From contig NZ_JAIQZB010000004.1 in the NCBI RefSeq assembly GCF_020164555.1, positions 62,001 through 126,000 of the forward strand: a stretch of DNA of 64,000 nt, in the 5' to 3' direction. How positions within the stretch are numbered: position 1 is the first letter of the stretch; each line of letters opens with the position of its first letter. Of the stretch, positions 16,495 to 25,488 are shown in pieces. The notes under the pieces are model-generated. The model ran no database searches. It had not been told where the DNA came from and worked only from the letters and a program-made list of their open reading frames with translations. This DNA comes from Salegentibacter lacus (GTDB lineage: Bacteria > Bacteroidota > Bacteroidia > Flavobacteriales > Flavobacteriaceae). The position numbers and the translations under genes were made by a program.

Positions 16495-17217
16495 TTATAA
16501 TTTAAGATAGAAGTCCTTTACCAGGTTTTTGTAGCCTTCTGTATAATTATGTCGTGATATTTCAATAATAAGTTCATTTTCTTCTGGCGTAGTTTCCTTA
16601 AAACTGAAGCTTAATAAACTTCTTTTAATTTCTGAAGTTTCATTACCTCGAACTCTCGTAATTTTTTTTGGAAAAAGATTAAATTCCCTTGCCAATGCTA
16701 TAAAATTTGCTTCTTCTTTATGCGGAATAATAATATTGAATTCGCCATCTGGATGAAGTAATTTGGAAACGCCTTCAGCTAATTCTGAAAAGGGTAAAGC
16801 TTCGGAAAAGCGGGCTTTATTTCTGCTTGCGCTTTCTGAAGTGTAATTTTCAGCATAAAACGGCGGATTAGAAATGATGAGTTCATATTTGTCTTCATCC
16901 TGCATTTCCTCAACAAATTCATCAAAGGCGGCGTGATAGCAAAACATCCTGTCGCCCCAATTATTTTGTTCAAAATTATCTACGGCCTGCTCGTAAGCAT
17001 TTTCGTCGATTTCCAGAGCATCAATAAGAAGAGCAGGGGAGCGTTGTGCGAGCATTAAAGCAATTACACCGGTTCCTGTGCCAATATCTAGAATACTGTC
17101 TGGTTGATGATCCAGGGAAGCCCAGGCACCTAGTAGAACTCCGTCGGTCCCAATCTTCATTGCACAGCGATCCTGTTCTATTTTGAATTCTTTAAACTGA
17201 AATGCTTTTTCTGACAT
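16495..17217 (-). CDS. trmN6: tRNA1(Val) (adenine(37)-N6)-methyltransferase
   Basis: A 240-residue class I SAM methyltransferase. The N-terminal FKIEQDRCAMKIGTDGVLLGAW is typical of the YfiC/TrmN6 group. SAM motif I is DIGTGTGVIAL (44-54) and the N6-adenine catalytic motif is NPPFY (117-121). It methylates A37 next to the anticodon of tRNA-Val in the characterised E. coli enzyme. It follows tsf on the same strand, but a strong terminator lies between them, so it is probably transcribed separately. Confidence 0.88.
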   Translation of the reverse strand: MSEKAFQFKEFKIEQDRCAMKIGTDGVLLGAWASLDHQPDSILDIGTGTGVIALMLAQRSPALLIDALEIDENAYEQAVDNFEQNNWGDRMFCYHAAFDEFVEEMQDEDKYELIISNPPFYAENYTSESASRNKARFSEALPFSELAEGVSKLLHPDGEFNIIIPHKEEANFIALAREFNLFPKKITRVRGNETSEIKRSLLSFSFKETTPEENELIIEISRHNYTEGYKNLVKDFYLKL

Positions 17218-17231
17218 GTTGTAAAAATAAA

Positions 17232-17262
17232 AAAACCGCTTCTGATTAGAGAAGCGGTTTTA
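17232..17262 (-). terminator. Terminator after rpsB-tsf
   Basis: A perfect 12-bp stem (AAAACCGCTTCT and complement) with a 6-nt loop, with a T run on the minus strand. A second smaller hairpin, TTTCCGC-TTGG-GCGGAAA (about 17277-17294), lies between it and the tsf stop codon. Confidence 0.8.
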
Positions 17263-17301
17263 AGTTTATTAGAGATTTCCGCTTGGGCGGAAAAAATAAT
17301 T

Positions 17302-18129
17302 TTATTCTCCTAAAGCAACTCTTTCAAAAGCTACTACTTCAAGATCTGAGTCTACAGATTTCACGTAATCGGCAACGCTTTGTTTTCCGTCTTTAATAAA
17401 AGCCTGGTTAACTAAAGTGTTGTCTTTAAAATAACGCTGGATCTTTCCTTTTGCTATTTTATCTAGCATATCTTCAGGTTTTCCTTCCTGGCGAAGCGTA
17501 TCTTTAGCGATCTCAATTTCTTTGTTTATAGTTTCCTGGTCTACACCTTCTTCGTTAAGTGCGATAGGGTTCATAGCAGCAGCCTGCATAGAAACGTTTT
17601 TTGCAGCTTCTTCAGCACCTTCAGTTTGTTTTGAAAGACCTGTGATTACAGCAATTTTGTTTCCTGCGTGAATGTAAGAACCTACAAAAGGAGCTTCTAA
17701 AGTTTTAAAAGCACCAATTTCTATCTTCTCACCAATTACACCGGTTTGCTCAGTTAATTTATCCTGAACTGAAACACCGTTGTAGTCTGCGTTAAGCAAT
17801 TCCTCTTTTGAAGAAACAGTTAAGGCGATATCTGCGAAATTGTTTGCCATTTTCACGAAATCATCGTTTTTAGCAACAAAGTCGGTTTCACAGTTAAGAG
17901 AGATAATAACACCTTTAGTGTTATCGTCATTTACTTTTGCGATTGCGGCCCCTTCAGCTGATTCTCTATCGGCTCTCTTTGCAGCAACTTTTTGACCTTT
18001 CTTACGAAGTACTTCAATAGCTTTATCAAAATCACCATCTGCTTCTACAAGTGCCTTTTTGCAATCCATCATACCGGCACCGGTAGCTTTTCTTAATTTG
18101 TTTACTTCTGCGGCGGTTATCTTAGCCAT
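17302..18129 (-). CDS. tsf: Elongation factor Ts
   Basis: A 275-residue guanine-nucleotide exchange factor for EF-Tu. The N-terminal UBA-like domain contains KLRKATGAGMMDCKKAL (about 11-27), and the dimerisation core contains NCETDFVAKNDDF (about 78-90), including the TDFVA motif that inserts into EF-Tu. It lies 88 bp after rpsB on the same strand, the usual pairing, and is followed by a strong terminator. Confidence 0.97.
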   Translation of the reverse strand: MAKITAAEVNKLRKATGAGMMDCKKALVEADGDFDKAIEVLRKKGQKVAAKRADRESAEGAAIAKVNDDNTKGVIISLNCETDFVAKNDDFVKMANNFADIALTVSSKEELLNADYNGVSVQDKLTEQTGVIGEKIEIGAFKTLEAPFVGSYIHAGNKIAVITGLSKQTEGAEEAAKNVSMQAAAMNPIALNEEGVDQETINKEIEIAKDTLRQEGKPEDMLDKIAKGKIQRYFKDNTLVNQAFIKDGKQSVADYVKSVDSDLEVVAFERVALGE

Positions 18130-18217
18130 AGTATAGATTTTTATTTAAAAAAGTCGCTTAGAGACCAACTGTTAGGAAAGAAACTAAACGACTTTTTGAA
18201 TGTTATAAAATGTTGTT

Positions 18218-19111
18218 TTATTCTTCTTCGTTAGATGAAGCTTTATCTAAGGTTTCTTTCTTAGATTCAAGTTTTACATCTTTCTTAGCTTCTTGCATTG
18301 CCTTTTTATCTTCGGCATCTTTAGAAGGAACTTCAGCTTCTGGTTGCTTTACGGCAGCCTTTGGTGCTTTTGGCTCTTTTTCTTCTACTTCTGCTTTTTC
18401 TTTTTTAGATTCTTTAGAAGCTTTTCTTTCAGAAAGGCCGTCTACAATAGAATCTGCAACATAAGAAACCACTTTGTTGATAGACTTTGAAGCATCGTCA
18501 TTAGATGGAATTACGTACTCAACCTCACGAGGATCTGAGTTTGTATCTACCATAGCGAAAATTGGAATGTTTAATTTTTGAGCTTCTTTAATAGCAATGT
18601 GTTCACGAGTGATATCAACTACAAAAAGCGCTCCTGGAAGTCTGCTCATATCAGAAATAGAACCAAGGTTCTTTTCTAATTTAGCTCTTAAACGATCTAC
18701 CTGAAGGCGTTCTTTTTTAGAAAGTGTATTAAAGGTACCATCTTTTTTCATTCTATCTATAGAAGCCATTTTCTTAACGGCTCTACGAATAGTTACGAAG
18801 TTGGTAAGCATACCACCGGGCCAGCGCTCGGTAATGTATGGCATGTTAGCTTTTTCAGCTTGTTCGGCTACAATTTCTTTAGCTTGTTTCTTGGTAGCTA
18901 CGAAAAGTATTTTTCTACCGCTGGCTGCAATTTTTGCAAGGGCATCACCTGCTTCCTGCATTTTAGCAGCACTCTTATATAAGTTGATGATGTGAATCCC
19001 GTTACGCTCCATATAGATATATGGGGCCATATTTGGGTTCCATCTTCTTGTAAGGTGTCCAAAATGTACACCTGCATCAAGTAATTCTTTTACTTCTACT
19101 TTGTTTGCCAT
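18218..19111 (-). CDS. rpsB: 30S ribosomal protein S2 with charged C-terminal tail
   Basis: A 297-residue S2 protein of the small subunit. The core (about 1-230) has LDAGVHFGHLTRRWNPNMAPYI at the start and the IPIFAMVDTNSDP signature. A further 65 residues or so are mostly Lys, Glu and Ala (SKESKKEKAEVEEKEPKAPK). Such tails occur in Flavobacteriia and are absent from E. coli S2 (241 residues). It heads the rpsB-tsf unit, and the 168-bp gap upstream carries a small CCCAA/TTGGG hairpin (19204-19219) but no clear promoter. Confidence 0.97.
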   Translation of the reverse strand: MANKVEVKELLDAGVHFGHLTRRWNPNMAPYIYMERNGIHIINLYKSAAKMQEAGDALAKIAASGRKILFVATKKQAKEIVAEQAEKANMPYITERWPGGMLTNFVTIRRAVKKMASIDRMKKDGTFNTLSKKERLQVDRLRAKLEKNLGSISDMSRLPGALFVVDITREHIAIKEAQKLNIPIFAMVDTNSDPREVEYVIPSNDDASKSINKVVSYVADSIVDGLSERKASKESKKEKAEVEEKEPKAPKAAVKQPEAEVPSKDAEDKKAMQEAKKDVKLESKKETLDKASSNEEE

Positions 19112-19279
19112 TTTTGTAATAGTTTACTTTCTGTTGAAGATAGCAACAAGTAAGTGGCTGTTTTTTATAAACACGGCCTTACCTGTTTAGATGCTAAACT
19201 AACTCCCAATAGCATTTGGGATAACAACAAAATTCTTTTTAATATTAAATGAACTTTGGAATATAGATTCCAATAAAAA

Positions 19280-19666
19280 TTAACGCTTAGAGAACTGAAA
19301 TTTCTTACGGGCTTTCTTCTGTCCGAATTTCTTACGCTCTACCATTCTTGGGTCTCTGGTCATTAAACCTTCTGGCTTTAACACCGCTCTGTTCTCTGCA
19401 TCCAGTTCTACCATTGCTCTTGCAAGTGCAAGACGAATAGCTTCTGCCTGTCCTGTAATTCCACCACCGTAAACATTAGCAATAATGTCGAAGTTATCGT
19501 CATTACCAGTAAGGTTAAGGGCCTGGTTTACTTTGTAAAGTAAAGGACCTGTGGTAAAGTAGTCTTTAAGGTCTTTTTTGTTAACGCTGAATTTCCCGCT
19601 TCCTTCCGAAACGTAAACACGCGCAACCGCCGTTTTTCTACGGCCAATTTTGTGAATAACCTCCAT
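19280..19666 (-). CDS. rpsI: 30S ribosomal protein S9
   Basis: A 128-residue ribosomal protein. The N-terminus HKIGRRKTAVARVYVSEGSG and the basic C-terminal tail KKFGQKKARKKFQFSKR, which reaches the P-site tRNA, are diagnostic. It overlaps the rplM stop codon by one base, the standard rplM-rpsI coupling. Confidence 0.97.
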   Translation of the reverse strand: MEVIHKIGRRKTAVARVYVSEGSGKFSVNKKDLKDYFTTGPLLYKVNQALNLTGNDDNFDIIANVYGGGITGQAEAIRLALARAMVELDAENRAVLKPEGLMTRDPRMVERKKFGQKKARKKFQFSKR

Positions 19667-20121
19667 TACTTAAGATCGTTTAAGTTAATAGTTTTAGGTT
19701 TTTGGGCAGTATGATCGTGATCAGTTCCTGCGTAAACCTTTAAATTTCTAAATAGGTCTGCTCCAAGTTTGTTCTTTGGTAGCATTCCTTTGACTGATTT
19801 TTCGATTAATCTCTCTGGATTCTTTTCGAATAATTCAGCTGCTGTTAGACTTTTTTGTCCACCCGGGTAGCCAGTATGACGAATGTATTCTTTCGAATCC
19901 CATTTCTTACCGGTTAAGTTGATCTTTTCTGCGTTGGTAACGATTACGTTATCACCACAATCAACGTGCGGGGTGAAGTTAGGTTTGTGCTTACCTCTTA
20001 GTAGCTTGGCTACTTTAGATGATAGGCGGCCCAACGTCTGTCCTTCAGCATCTACGTGTACCCAATCTTTGGTCACGGTAGCCTTGTTGGCTGATACTGT
20101 TTTGTAGCTTAATGTGTCCAC
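19666..20121 (-). CDS. rplM: 50S ribosomal protein L13
   Basis: A 151-residue large-subunit protein. Family motifs include [28 protein letters not shown] (about 21-48) and the [21 protein letters not shown] region. It is the first gene of the rplM-rpsI operon and has one of the clearest promoters in the window about 75 bp upstream. Confidence 0.97.
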   Translation of the reverse strand: MDTLSYKTVSANKATVTKDWVHVDAEGQTLGRLSSKVAKLLRGKHKPNFTPHVDCGDNVIVTNAEKINLTGKKWDSKEYIRHTGYPGGQKSLTAAELFEKNPERLIEKSVKGMLPKNKLGADLFRNLKVYAGTDHDHTAQKPKTINLNDLK

Positions 20122-20440
20122 ACTAATTAAATTTACTTATTATTAAACATTCCATTCCCCGTTCCCTCCATGAATCATGTCGGGAAATCGGGGTGCAAAT
20201 GTACAATTATAAATTCATATAGCAAATCCGAAATTAATTAATTTGTTTTGAGGAACATAGCTGTACAACAGATTTTTAGGATTAAGCTTTTTCATATAAA
20301 TTTCTAATGGTTTAGAAGGGTATTGAAGCTTGATTCTTACTAATTAATTCTAACTATAATCGATAAAACACACTAAACGAACGTTAAACGATAATTTAAA
20401 TGTTAATAAAGTCACAAAAATTATTTAAGGCTTCCTATCT
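20122..20440. other. Divergent promoter region of rplM and a lipoprotein gene
   Basis: A non-coding stretch that holds the rplM promoter (20196-20225, minus) and a -7-like TATCTTTG for the rightward lipoprotein gene (20436-20443). The middle, about 20230-20400, is AT-rich with no gene or clear structure seen. Confidence 0.6.
20196..20225 (-). promoter_or_regulatory. rplM-rpsI promoter
   Basis: On the minus strand a TTG (20225-20223) is followed after 19 bp by TACATTTG (20203-20196). This is a full match to the Bacteroidota sigma-ABfr consensus TTG-N19-TAnnTTTG. Confidence 0.75.
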
Positions 20441-20443
20441 TTG
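20436..20443 (+). promoter_or_regulatory. -7 element for lipoprotein gene
   Basis: TATCTTTG matches TAnnTTTG; no TTG lies at the right distance upstream. It overlaps an in-frame TTG (20441), which argues that translation starts at the later ATG 20465. Confidence 0.45.
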
Positions 20444-20464
20444 TACTCTCAAATTGATTTAGCT

Positions 20465-21055
20465 ATGAAAACCTTACTTAATTTAAAAAACCTTTACGCT
20501 GCATTTGGAATGATGTTAATTTTAGTTTCCTGTGAACCTAACGAAGATCACGTAGCTGAAACTGATATTACTGCGACCAATGCGATGGCAACTATAACTC
20601 CGGCAGACCTTGAAGGAGAATGGCGGCTTTCAGCAATGAACACCGATACCGTTGTAGATCTTAATAGCGATGGAGTATTTAATTCTAATATTTTACTGGA
20701 AACCGATTGTTTTGCTGATATGGGCGTCGTTTTTTCTCCAGGTGGTAATATGACCACTACCAACGCTAAACTGGATTTTAAGTCGGGAGTGAGCAATAAT
20801 GATTTTGAATGTCTTTCTGGTAGAACAGATACCGGTCTTTGGGATGTTGAAAACCAGAATGAGGAGGAAAGACTTATAATAACTATGACTATTGATGGAG
20901 ATACTCATACTCACAAACGTGTGTTGGAAAGAACTACAAATACCTTTGCTTTTGAAATTCATAAACTCGAATCTCAGCAATATTATGGGAATCCAGACGG
21001 GACCGATGCTCAAGACGTCACCGTTTTATCCTTAGAATACACTAGGGTGAATTAG
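20465..21055 (+). CDS. Lipocalin-like lipoprotein
   Basis: A 196-residue lipoprotein with lipobox LVSC (Cys23) followed by EPNEDH. The mature part contains LEGEWRLSAMNTDTVVDLNSDG, the W-containing opening strand of Bacteroidota lipocalin-like domains, and two Cys residues likely to form a disulfide (LETDCFADMG and DFECLSGRT). The DLNSDGV segment resembles an EF-hand-like loop. The ligand is unknown. ATG 20465 is chosen because the upstream TTG overlaps the promoter. It is monocistronic and closed by a bidirectional terminator. Confidence 0.75.
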   Translation: MKTLLNLKNLYAAFGMMLILVSCEPNEDHVAETDITATNAMATITPADLEGEWRLSAMNTDTVVDLNSDGVFNSNILLETDCFADMGVVFSPGGNMTTTNAKLDFKSGVSNNDFECLSGRTDTGLWDVENQNEEERLIITMTIDGDTHTHKRVLERTTNTFAFEIHKLESQQYYGNPDGTDAQDVTVLSLEYTRVN

Positions 21056-21087
21056 AAACCTAAACAATCTTTTAATGCTAAGTGTTA

Positions 21088-21127
21088 GATAAAAAAACCT
21101 CGCAGCTTGGGCCACGAGGTTTTTTGT
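21088..21127. terminator. Bidirectional terminator
   Basis: AAAAAACCTCG and CGAGGTTTTTT form an 11-bp stem with a loop of about 12 nt, between the rightward lipoprotein gene and the leftward polA gene. Confidence 0.8.
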
Positions 21128-21158
21128 TTCAATTCTTTAGGTGAGATTTAAATCTTAG

Positions 21159-21201
21159 ATCCTGAAACAAGCCCGCCTGGCCGGACGGGCAGGTTCAGGA
21201 T
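21159..21201. repeat. Dispersed inverted-repeat element, GC-rich variant
   Basis: ATCCTGAA (21159-21166) and TTCAGGAT (21194-21201) flank the palindrome-like GCCCGCCTGGCCGGACGGGC. The ends match the family seen near 13.5-15.2, 37.2 and 55.9 kb; the GC-rich core is specific to this copy. Confidence 0.6.
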
Positions 21202-21230
21202 GATATATTAAAAATTTTACATTTTCATCT

Positions 21231-24062
21231 CTAATGCGCTTCCAGCCAGTTGTTGCCTTCTCCCAATTCTACATCTAACGGAACTTCCAACTTATAGGCG
21301 TTTTCCATTTCGTGCTTGATCATTTTCTTAACTTGTTCAACTTCATCTTTGTGGGCGTCAAAAACCAATTCATCGTGCACTTGAAGCAACATTTTAGTTT
21401 TAAACTTCTCTTCAGAAAGTTTTCTGTAGATATTAATCATTGCCAGTTTAATAATATCGGCCGCGCTTCCCTGAATTGGAGCATTTACCGCATTTCTTTC
21501 AGCAGCGCCTCTTATCACGGCATTTTGTGAATTGATATCTTTTAAATAACGTCTTCGGCCTAAAATAGTTTGTACATAACCATTTTCCCTGGCAAAAGCT
21601 ACCTGTTCGGCAATGTAGCCGGTTAGTTTAGGATAGGTTTTATAATAGGTATCAATAAGTTCTTTGGCTTCAGAGCGGGATAAATTGGTCTGATTGCTCA
21701 AGCCAAAAGCCGAAACGCCGTAGATAATCCCAAAATTAACGGTTTTAGCGTTGCTTCTTTGTTCGCGGGTTACTTCATCTATTTCTACATTAAAAACCTG
21801 TGCTGCAGTAGAAGCGTGAATATCCTTACCGTCTTTAAAGGCTTTTATCATATTATCTTCCTGGCTAAGAGCAGCGATAATTCGTAATTCAATTTGAGAA
21901 TAATCGGCAGCGAGCAGGATATGGTTTTCGTCCCGTGGAACAAAAGCTTTTCTAACCTGCCTTCCACGCTCAGTTCTAATTGGAATATTTTGAAGGTTTG
22001 GATTGTTGGAACTCAATCTCCCGGTAGCTGCGACTGTTTGAACATAATCGGTATGAATTCTCCCGGTTGGCTTCTGTACCTGGTTCGGCAATGAATCTAC
22101 GTAAGTATTTTGCAATTTTACCAAAGCACGATACATCAATACGTTCTCTACGATCTTATGTTCTTTTACCAGATAAGAAAGTACATCCTCACTGGTAGAA
22201 TACTGGCCGGTTTTGGTTTTTTTTGGTTTTTTTACCAATTCCATTTTTTCGAAAAGGATTAAGCCTAATTGTTTTGGGGAACTAATTTTAAATTCTTCCC
22301 CGGCTTCTTTGTAGATACTTTGTTCCAATTCTTTAATATCGCTATCTAGAGCATCAGAAAGAGATTTTAAGAAATTTTCGTCTAGTTTTATGCCTTCCAG
22401 TTCCATTGCGGCAAGTACTCTAACCAGCGGAATTTCAATTTCATCAAAAAGCTTTCTGGTTTCTGCTTCTTTCAATTCCTTTTCAAAGAATTTTTTAAGC
22501 TGAAGGGTTACATCGGCATCTTCAACTCCATATTCGGTTTGCTCTTCCAGGGGAACATCCCGCATCGATTTTTGATTCTTTCCTTTCTTCCCAATTAATT
22601 CTGAAATAGGCTGTGGACTATAATTCAAATAGGTTTCGGCGAGAATATCCATATTATGACGCATATCCGGGTTAATCAGATAATGCGCGATCATCGTGTC
22701 AAAAAGCTTTCCTTTTATTTCAATATTATATTTTGCTAAAACCTTAATATCATATTTAAGGTTCTGACCAATTTTTTCAATCTTTTCATCTTCAAAAAAC
22801 GGTCTTAATTCTTCAATAAGTTCCTGTGCTTCATCACGCTGTTCAGGAAAAGCCAGGTAAAAACCTTTTCCGGTTTCCCAGGAAAAAGCGATTCCAACCA
22901 GTTCTGCTTCCAGGGCGTTTAAGCTTGTTGTCTCGGTATCAACACAAACGCTTTTTTGTTTCATTAAATTCTTAAGAAACAATTCCCTGGCCATTTTAGT
23001 ATTCAGGCTCTGGTATACGTGCGGAGTATCTTTTAAGGATTTCCTTCCGCCTGTGCTAGCTTCAATTTTTTCTGAATTATCACCGCCAAACAAAGAAAAC
23101 TGTCCTTCCCCGGCTGTATTGGAAACTTTTTTGGCTGATGGAGAATTAGTGACCTGAGTTTGTTGTTGGTCTTCTTCGCCGCTAAATAATTTTATAAATT
23201 GGTCTTTAAGTCTTCTAAACTCAAGTTCATCAAAAATCTCCTGAACCTTCTCGGCATCTGGTTGAGAAAGTTCATAATCTTCTGCATGAAATTTTACATT
23301 GCAATCGGTAAGAATAGCCGCGAGCTTTTTAGAAAGAATTCCCTGCTCGGCGTGGCTTTCTACCTTTTCCTTCATTTTTCCCTTTAACTGGTCGGTATTG
23401 GCCAGTAATTCTTCCATACTTCCAAATTGCTTCAGGAATTTTTTAGCGGTTTTTTCACCCACACCGGGAAGTCCGGGGATATTATCTACGGCGTCGCCCA
23501 TCATTCCGAGGAAATCTATCACCTGCTCGGGACGTTCCACTCCAAATTTCTTCTGAACTTCAGGAATACCCCAAATTTCAATTCCGTTACCCATTCTGGC
23601 CGGGCGGTACATAAAAATATTTTCGGTTACCAATTGGGCAAAATCCTTATCCGGGGTTACCATAAAAACCTGGTAGTTTTCTTTCTCGGCTTGTTGGGCA
23701 AGGGTGCCAATAATATCATCGGCTTCACATCCGGGTAGTACAACTACGGGAATATGCATAGCATTTAAGATATCCTGAATAATAGGAATTGCATCTTTTA
23801 TAGGTTCCGGGGTAGCATCGCGATTAGCTTTGTATTCAGCGAACATTTCTGTTCTTACCTGGCTGCCTTCTTTATCGAAACAAACGGCAAGATGATCTGG
23901 TTTTTCACGTCTAATTACATCGAAAAGGGAATTCATAAAACCCATTATCGCTGAAGTGTCAAAACCTTTAGAATTAATCCTGGGGTTTTTAATAAAAGCG
24001 TAATAACCTCTAAAAATCAGGGCGTAGGCATCAACAAGAAACAGGCGTTTTTGAGCAGACAT
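21231..24062 (-). CDS. polA: DNA polymerase I
   Basis: A 943-residue repair and Okazaki-fragment polymerase. It has an N-terminal 5'-3' exonuclease (about 1-290, FLVDAYALIFRGYYAF then VPGLPGVGEKTAKK), a 3'-5' exonuclease domain (about 350-545) that keeps DTET, GQNLKYD and the YGVED-AD residues, so proofreading looks intact, and the polymerase domain with DYSQIELRIIAALS (motif A) and HDELVFD (motif C). Length is normal. It is monocistronic, with a -7-like element about 40 bp upstream. Confidence 0.97.
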   Translation of the reverse strand: MSAQKRLFLVDAYALIFRGYYAFIKNPRINSKGFDTSAIMGFMNSLFDVIRREKPDHLAVCFDKEGSQVRTEMFAEYKANRDATPEPIKDAIPIIQDILNAMHIPVVVLPGCEADDIIGTLAQQAEKENYQVFMVTPDKDFAQLVTENIFMYRPARMGNGIEIWGIPEVQKKFGVERPEQVIDFLGMMGDAVDNIPGLPGVGEKTAKKFLKQFGSMEELLANTDQLKGKMKEKVESHAEQGILSKKLAAILTDCNVKFHAEDYELSQPDAEKVQEIFDELEFRRLKDQFIKLFSGEEDQQQTQVTNSPSAKKVSNTAGEGQFSLFGGDNSEKIEASTGGRKSLKDTPHVYQSLNTKMARELFLKNLMKQKSVCVDTETTSLNALEAELVGIAFSWETGKGFYLAFPEQRDEAQELIEELRPFFEDEKIEKIGQNLKYDIKVLAKYNIEIKGKLFDTMIAHYLINPDMRHNMDILAETYLNYSPQPISELIGKKGKNQKSMRDVPLEEQTEYGVEDADVTLQLKKFFEKELKEAETRKLFDEIEIPLVRVLAAMELEGIKLDENFLKSLSDALDSDIKELEQSIYKEAGEEFKISSPKQLGLILFEKMELVKKPKKTKTGQYSTSEDVLSYLVKEHKIVENVLMYRALVKLQNTYVDSLPNQVQKPTGRIHTDYVQTVAATGRLSSNNPNLQNIPIRTERGRQVRKAFVPRDENHILLAADYSQIELRIIAALSQEDNMIKAFKDGKDIHASTAAQVFNVEIDEVTREQRSNAKTVNFGIIYGVSAFGLSNQTNLSRSEAKELIDTYYKTYPKLTGYIAEQVAFARENGYVQTILGRRRYLKDINSQNAVIRGAAERNAVNAPIQGSAADIIKLAMINIYRKLSEEKFKTKMLLQVHDELVFDAHKDEVEQVKKMIKHEMENAYKLEVPLDVELGEGNNWLEAH

Positions 24063-24102
24063 ATATTTTGGAATATTATTTTTTCTGAATATCCCAAAAC
24101 TA

Positions 24103-24110
24103 CAAAGATA
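24103..24110 (-). promoter_or_regulatory. -7 element of polA
   Basis: TATCTTTG on the minus strand, about 40 bp before the polA start, matches TAnnTTTG. No TTG was found at -33. Confidence 0.4.
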
Positions 24111-24174
24111 TTATCATACAGGCTTTAGGCGTTCTTAAAAACTTGTCTATTAAAAATCTAAGCAATTAAGAGAA

Positions 24175-25488
24175 TTAGGCTGCTGCTACTTTTCTTCTTT
24201 TATTGCTGTATGCATAATAAAATATGTAAGCGTAGCAAGCCATTACCAAAATCAACGCTACATTAAAATTGAATGAATCGGTTAAGTATCCATATGCCGG
24301 CGGAATTATTGCACCACCTACAATCATAGTACATAATACTCCAGATCCTTGCGCTTTATCATCGCCTAATCCGTCTAAAGCAAGGCTAAAAATTGTGGGG
24401 AACATAATGGAGTTAAACAATCCTACCGCGATAATGGTCCACATAGCGGCCAGGCCAGCCGAGAAATTTGAGATTAAGATCATACCAATCGCACCGATGG
24501 CAAAAATGCTTAAGATTTTTGCAGGATTAAAAATTGAGGTGAGGTAAGAACCAATAAATCTCCCAATCATTGCTCCTGTCCAGTAGAAGGTCACGAAAAC
24601 TCCCACTACGGCCATATCGCTGGAAGCTGAAACACCTGTGGTCAAGATCCATTCGGCAATGGTTCGCATAAAGGAAGTTTCCCTTACCGTAGCGGCAAGA
24701 TCAAGGCTCAAGAAATAATTCACCATATAACTTCCCAGTGCAACTTCAGCTCCCACATAGCAAAATAAACCAATGGCGCCTAGAATAAGATTTCTATTTT
24801 TTAAGACTTTTCGATAGTCATTGGAGGCCTCTTTGTCACCAACTTTCGGAAGTTTTACAAAAAAGAAAACCAGAGCGATTATAACTATAAAAGCTGCAAT
24901 CCCTAGAAATGGGGTTTGCACTGCTGCAGCCTCAGCTACTAAATAACTTTCCTGAGCAGGAGTATCCAGAGCTTCAATTTCAGCGCTTGTTTTTACTTTA
25001 TCCTGAAGAATAAAAAGTGCGCCCAAAGCCGGTGCGATAGCGGTTCCCAGGGAATTAAAAGCCTGTGAAAGGTTCAATCTACTGGAAGCGGTTTTTTCAG
25101 GACCAAGAATGGTTACATATGGGTTGGCAGCTACCTGAAGAATAGTGATCCCGGCAGCAAGCGTAAAATAACCTAACATGAAAATTCCGAAGACGCGATA
25201 GGAAGCAGCGGGATAGAAAAGGAGACAACCCAGTGCCATTGTACCTAAACCAAGAATAATTCCTCGTTTATATCCAATTTTTGATAAAATATAGCCTGCC
25301 GGAATGGAGAGTAAGAAATAGGCCCCAAAAAAGGCGAATTGCACCATCCCTGCCTGGAAATATGAAAGCGTGAAAACCTCTCGAAGTCTTGGAATAAGTG
25401 AATCTACAAGAACGGTGATAAATCCCCAAAGGAAGAAAAGTATGGTTACAAAGATAAATGCGGTGCGATAAGATTTTTTCTGTTCCAT
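24175..25488 (-). CDS. Sugar:proton symporter, FucP-type MFS
   Basis: A 437-residue inner-membrane transporter with about 12 hydrophobic segments. The N-terminal FLWGFITVLVDSLIPRLREVF and LSIPAGYILSKIGYKRGI match the FucP/GluP/NagP subgroup of sugar MFS permeases. Its ATG directly follows the stop codon of a glycoasparaginase gene. The coupling suggests uptake of a sugar freed from N-glycans, such as N-acetylglucosamine or fucose; the exact substrate is inference. Confidence 0.88.
   Translation of the reverse strand: MEQKKSYRTAFIFVTILFFLWGFITVLVDSLIPRLREVFTLSYFQAGMVQFAFFGAYFLLSIPAGYILSKIGYKRGIILGLGTMALGCLLFYPAASYRVFGIFMLGYFTLAAGITILQVAANPYVTILGPEKTASSRLNLSQAFNSLGTAIAPALGALFILQDKVKTSAEIEALDTPAQESYLVAEAAAVQTPFLGIAAFIVIIALVFFFVKLPKVGDKEASNDYRKVLKNRNLILGAIGLFCYVGAEVALGSYMVNYFLSLDLAATVRETSFMRTIAEWILTTGVSASSDMAVVGVFVTFYWTGAMIGRFIGSYLTSIFNPAKILSIFAIGAIGMILISNFSAGLAAMWTIIAVGLFNSIMFPTIFSLALDGLGDDKAQGSGVLCTMIVGGAIIPPAYGYLTDSFNFNVALILVMACYAYIFYYAYSNKRRKVAAA

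Noticed and set aside
20384-20407. TTAA repeats upstream of the 20465 lipoprotein gene as another Pho-box-like site
   Set aside because: Steps are 12 and 7 bp, without the 11-bp period seen at 4.3 kb, and the region is simply AT-rich.
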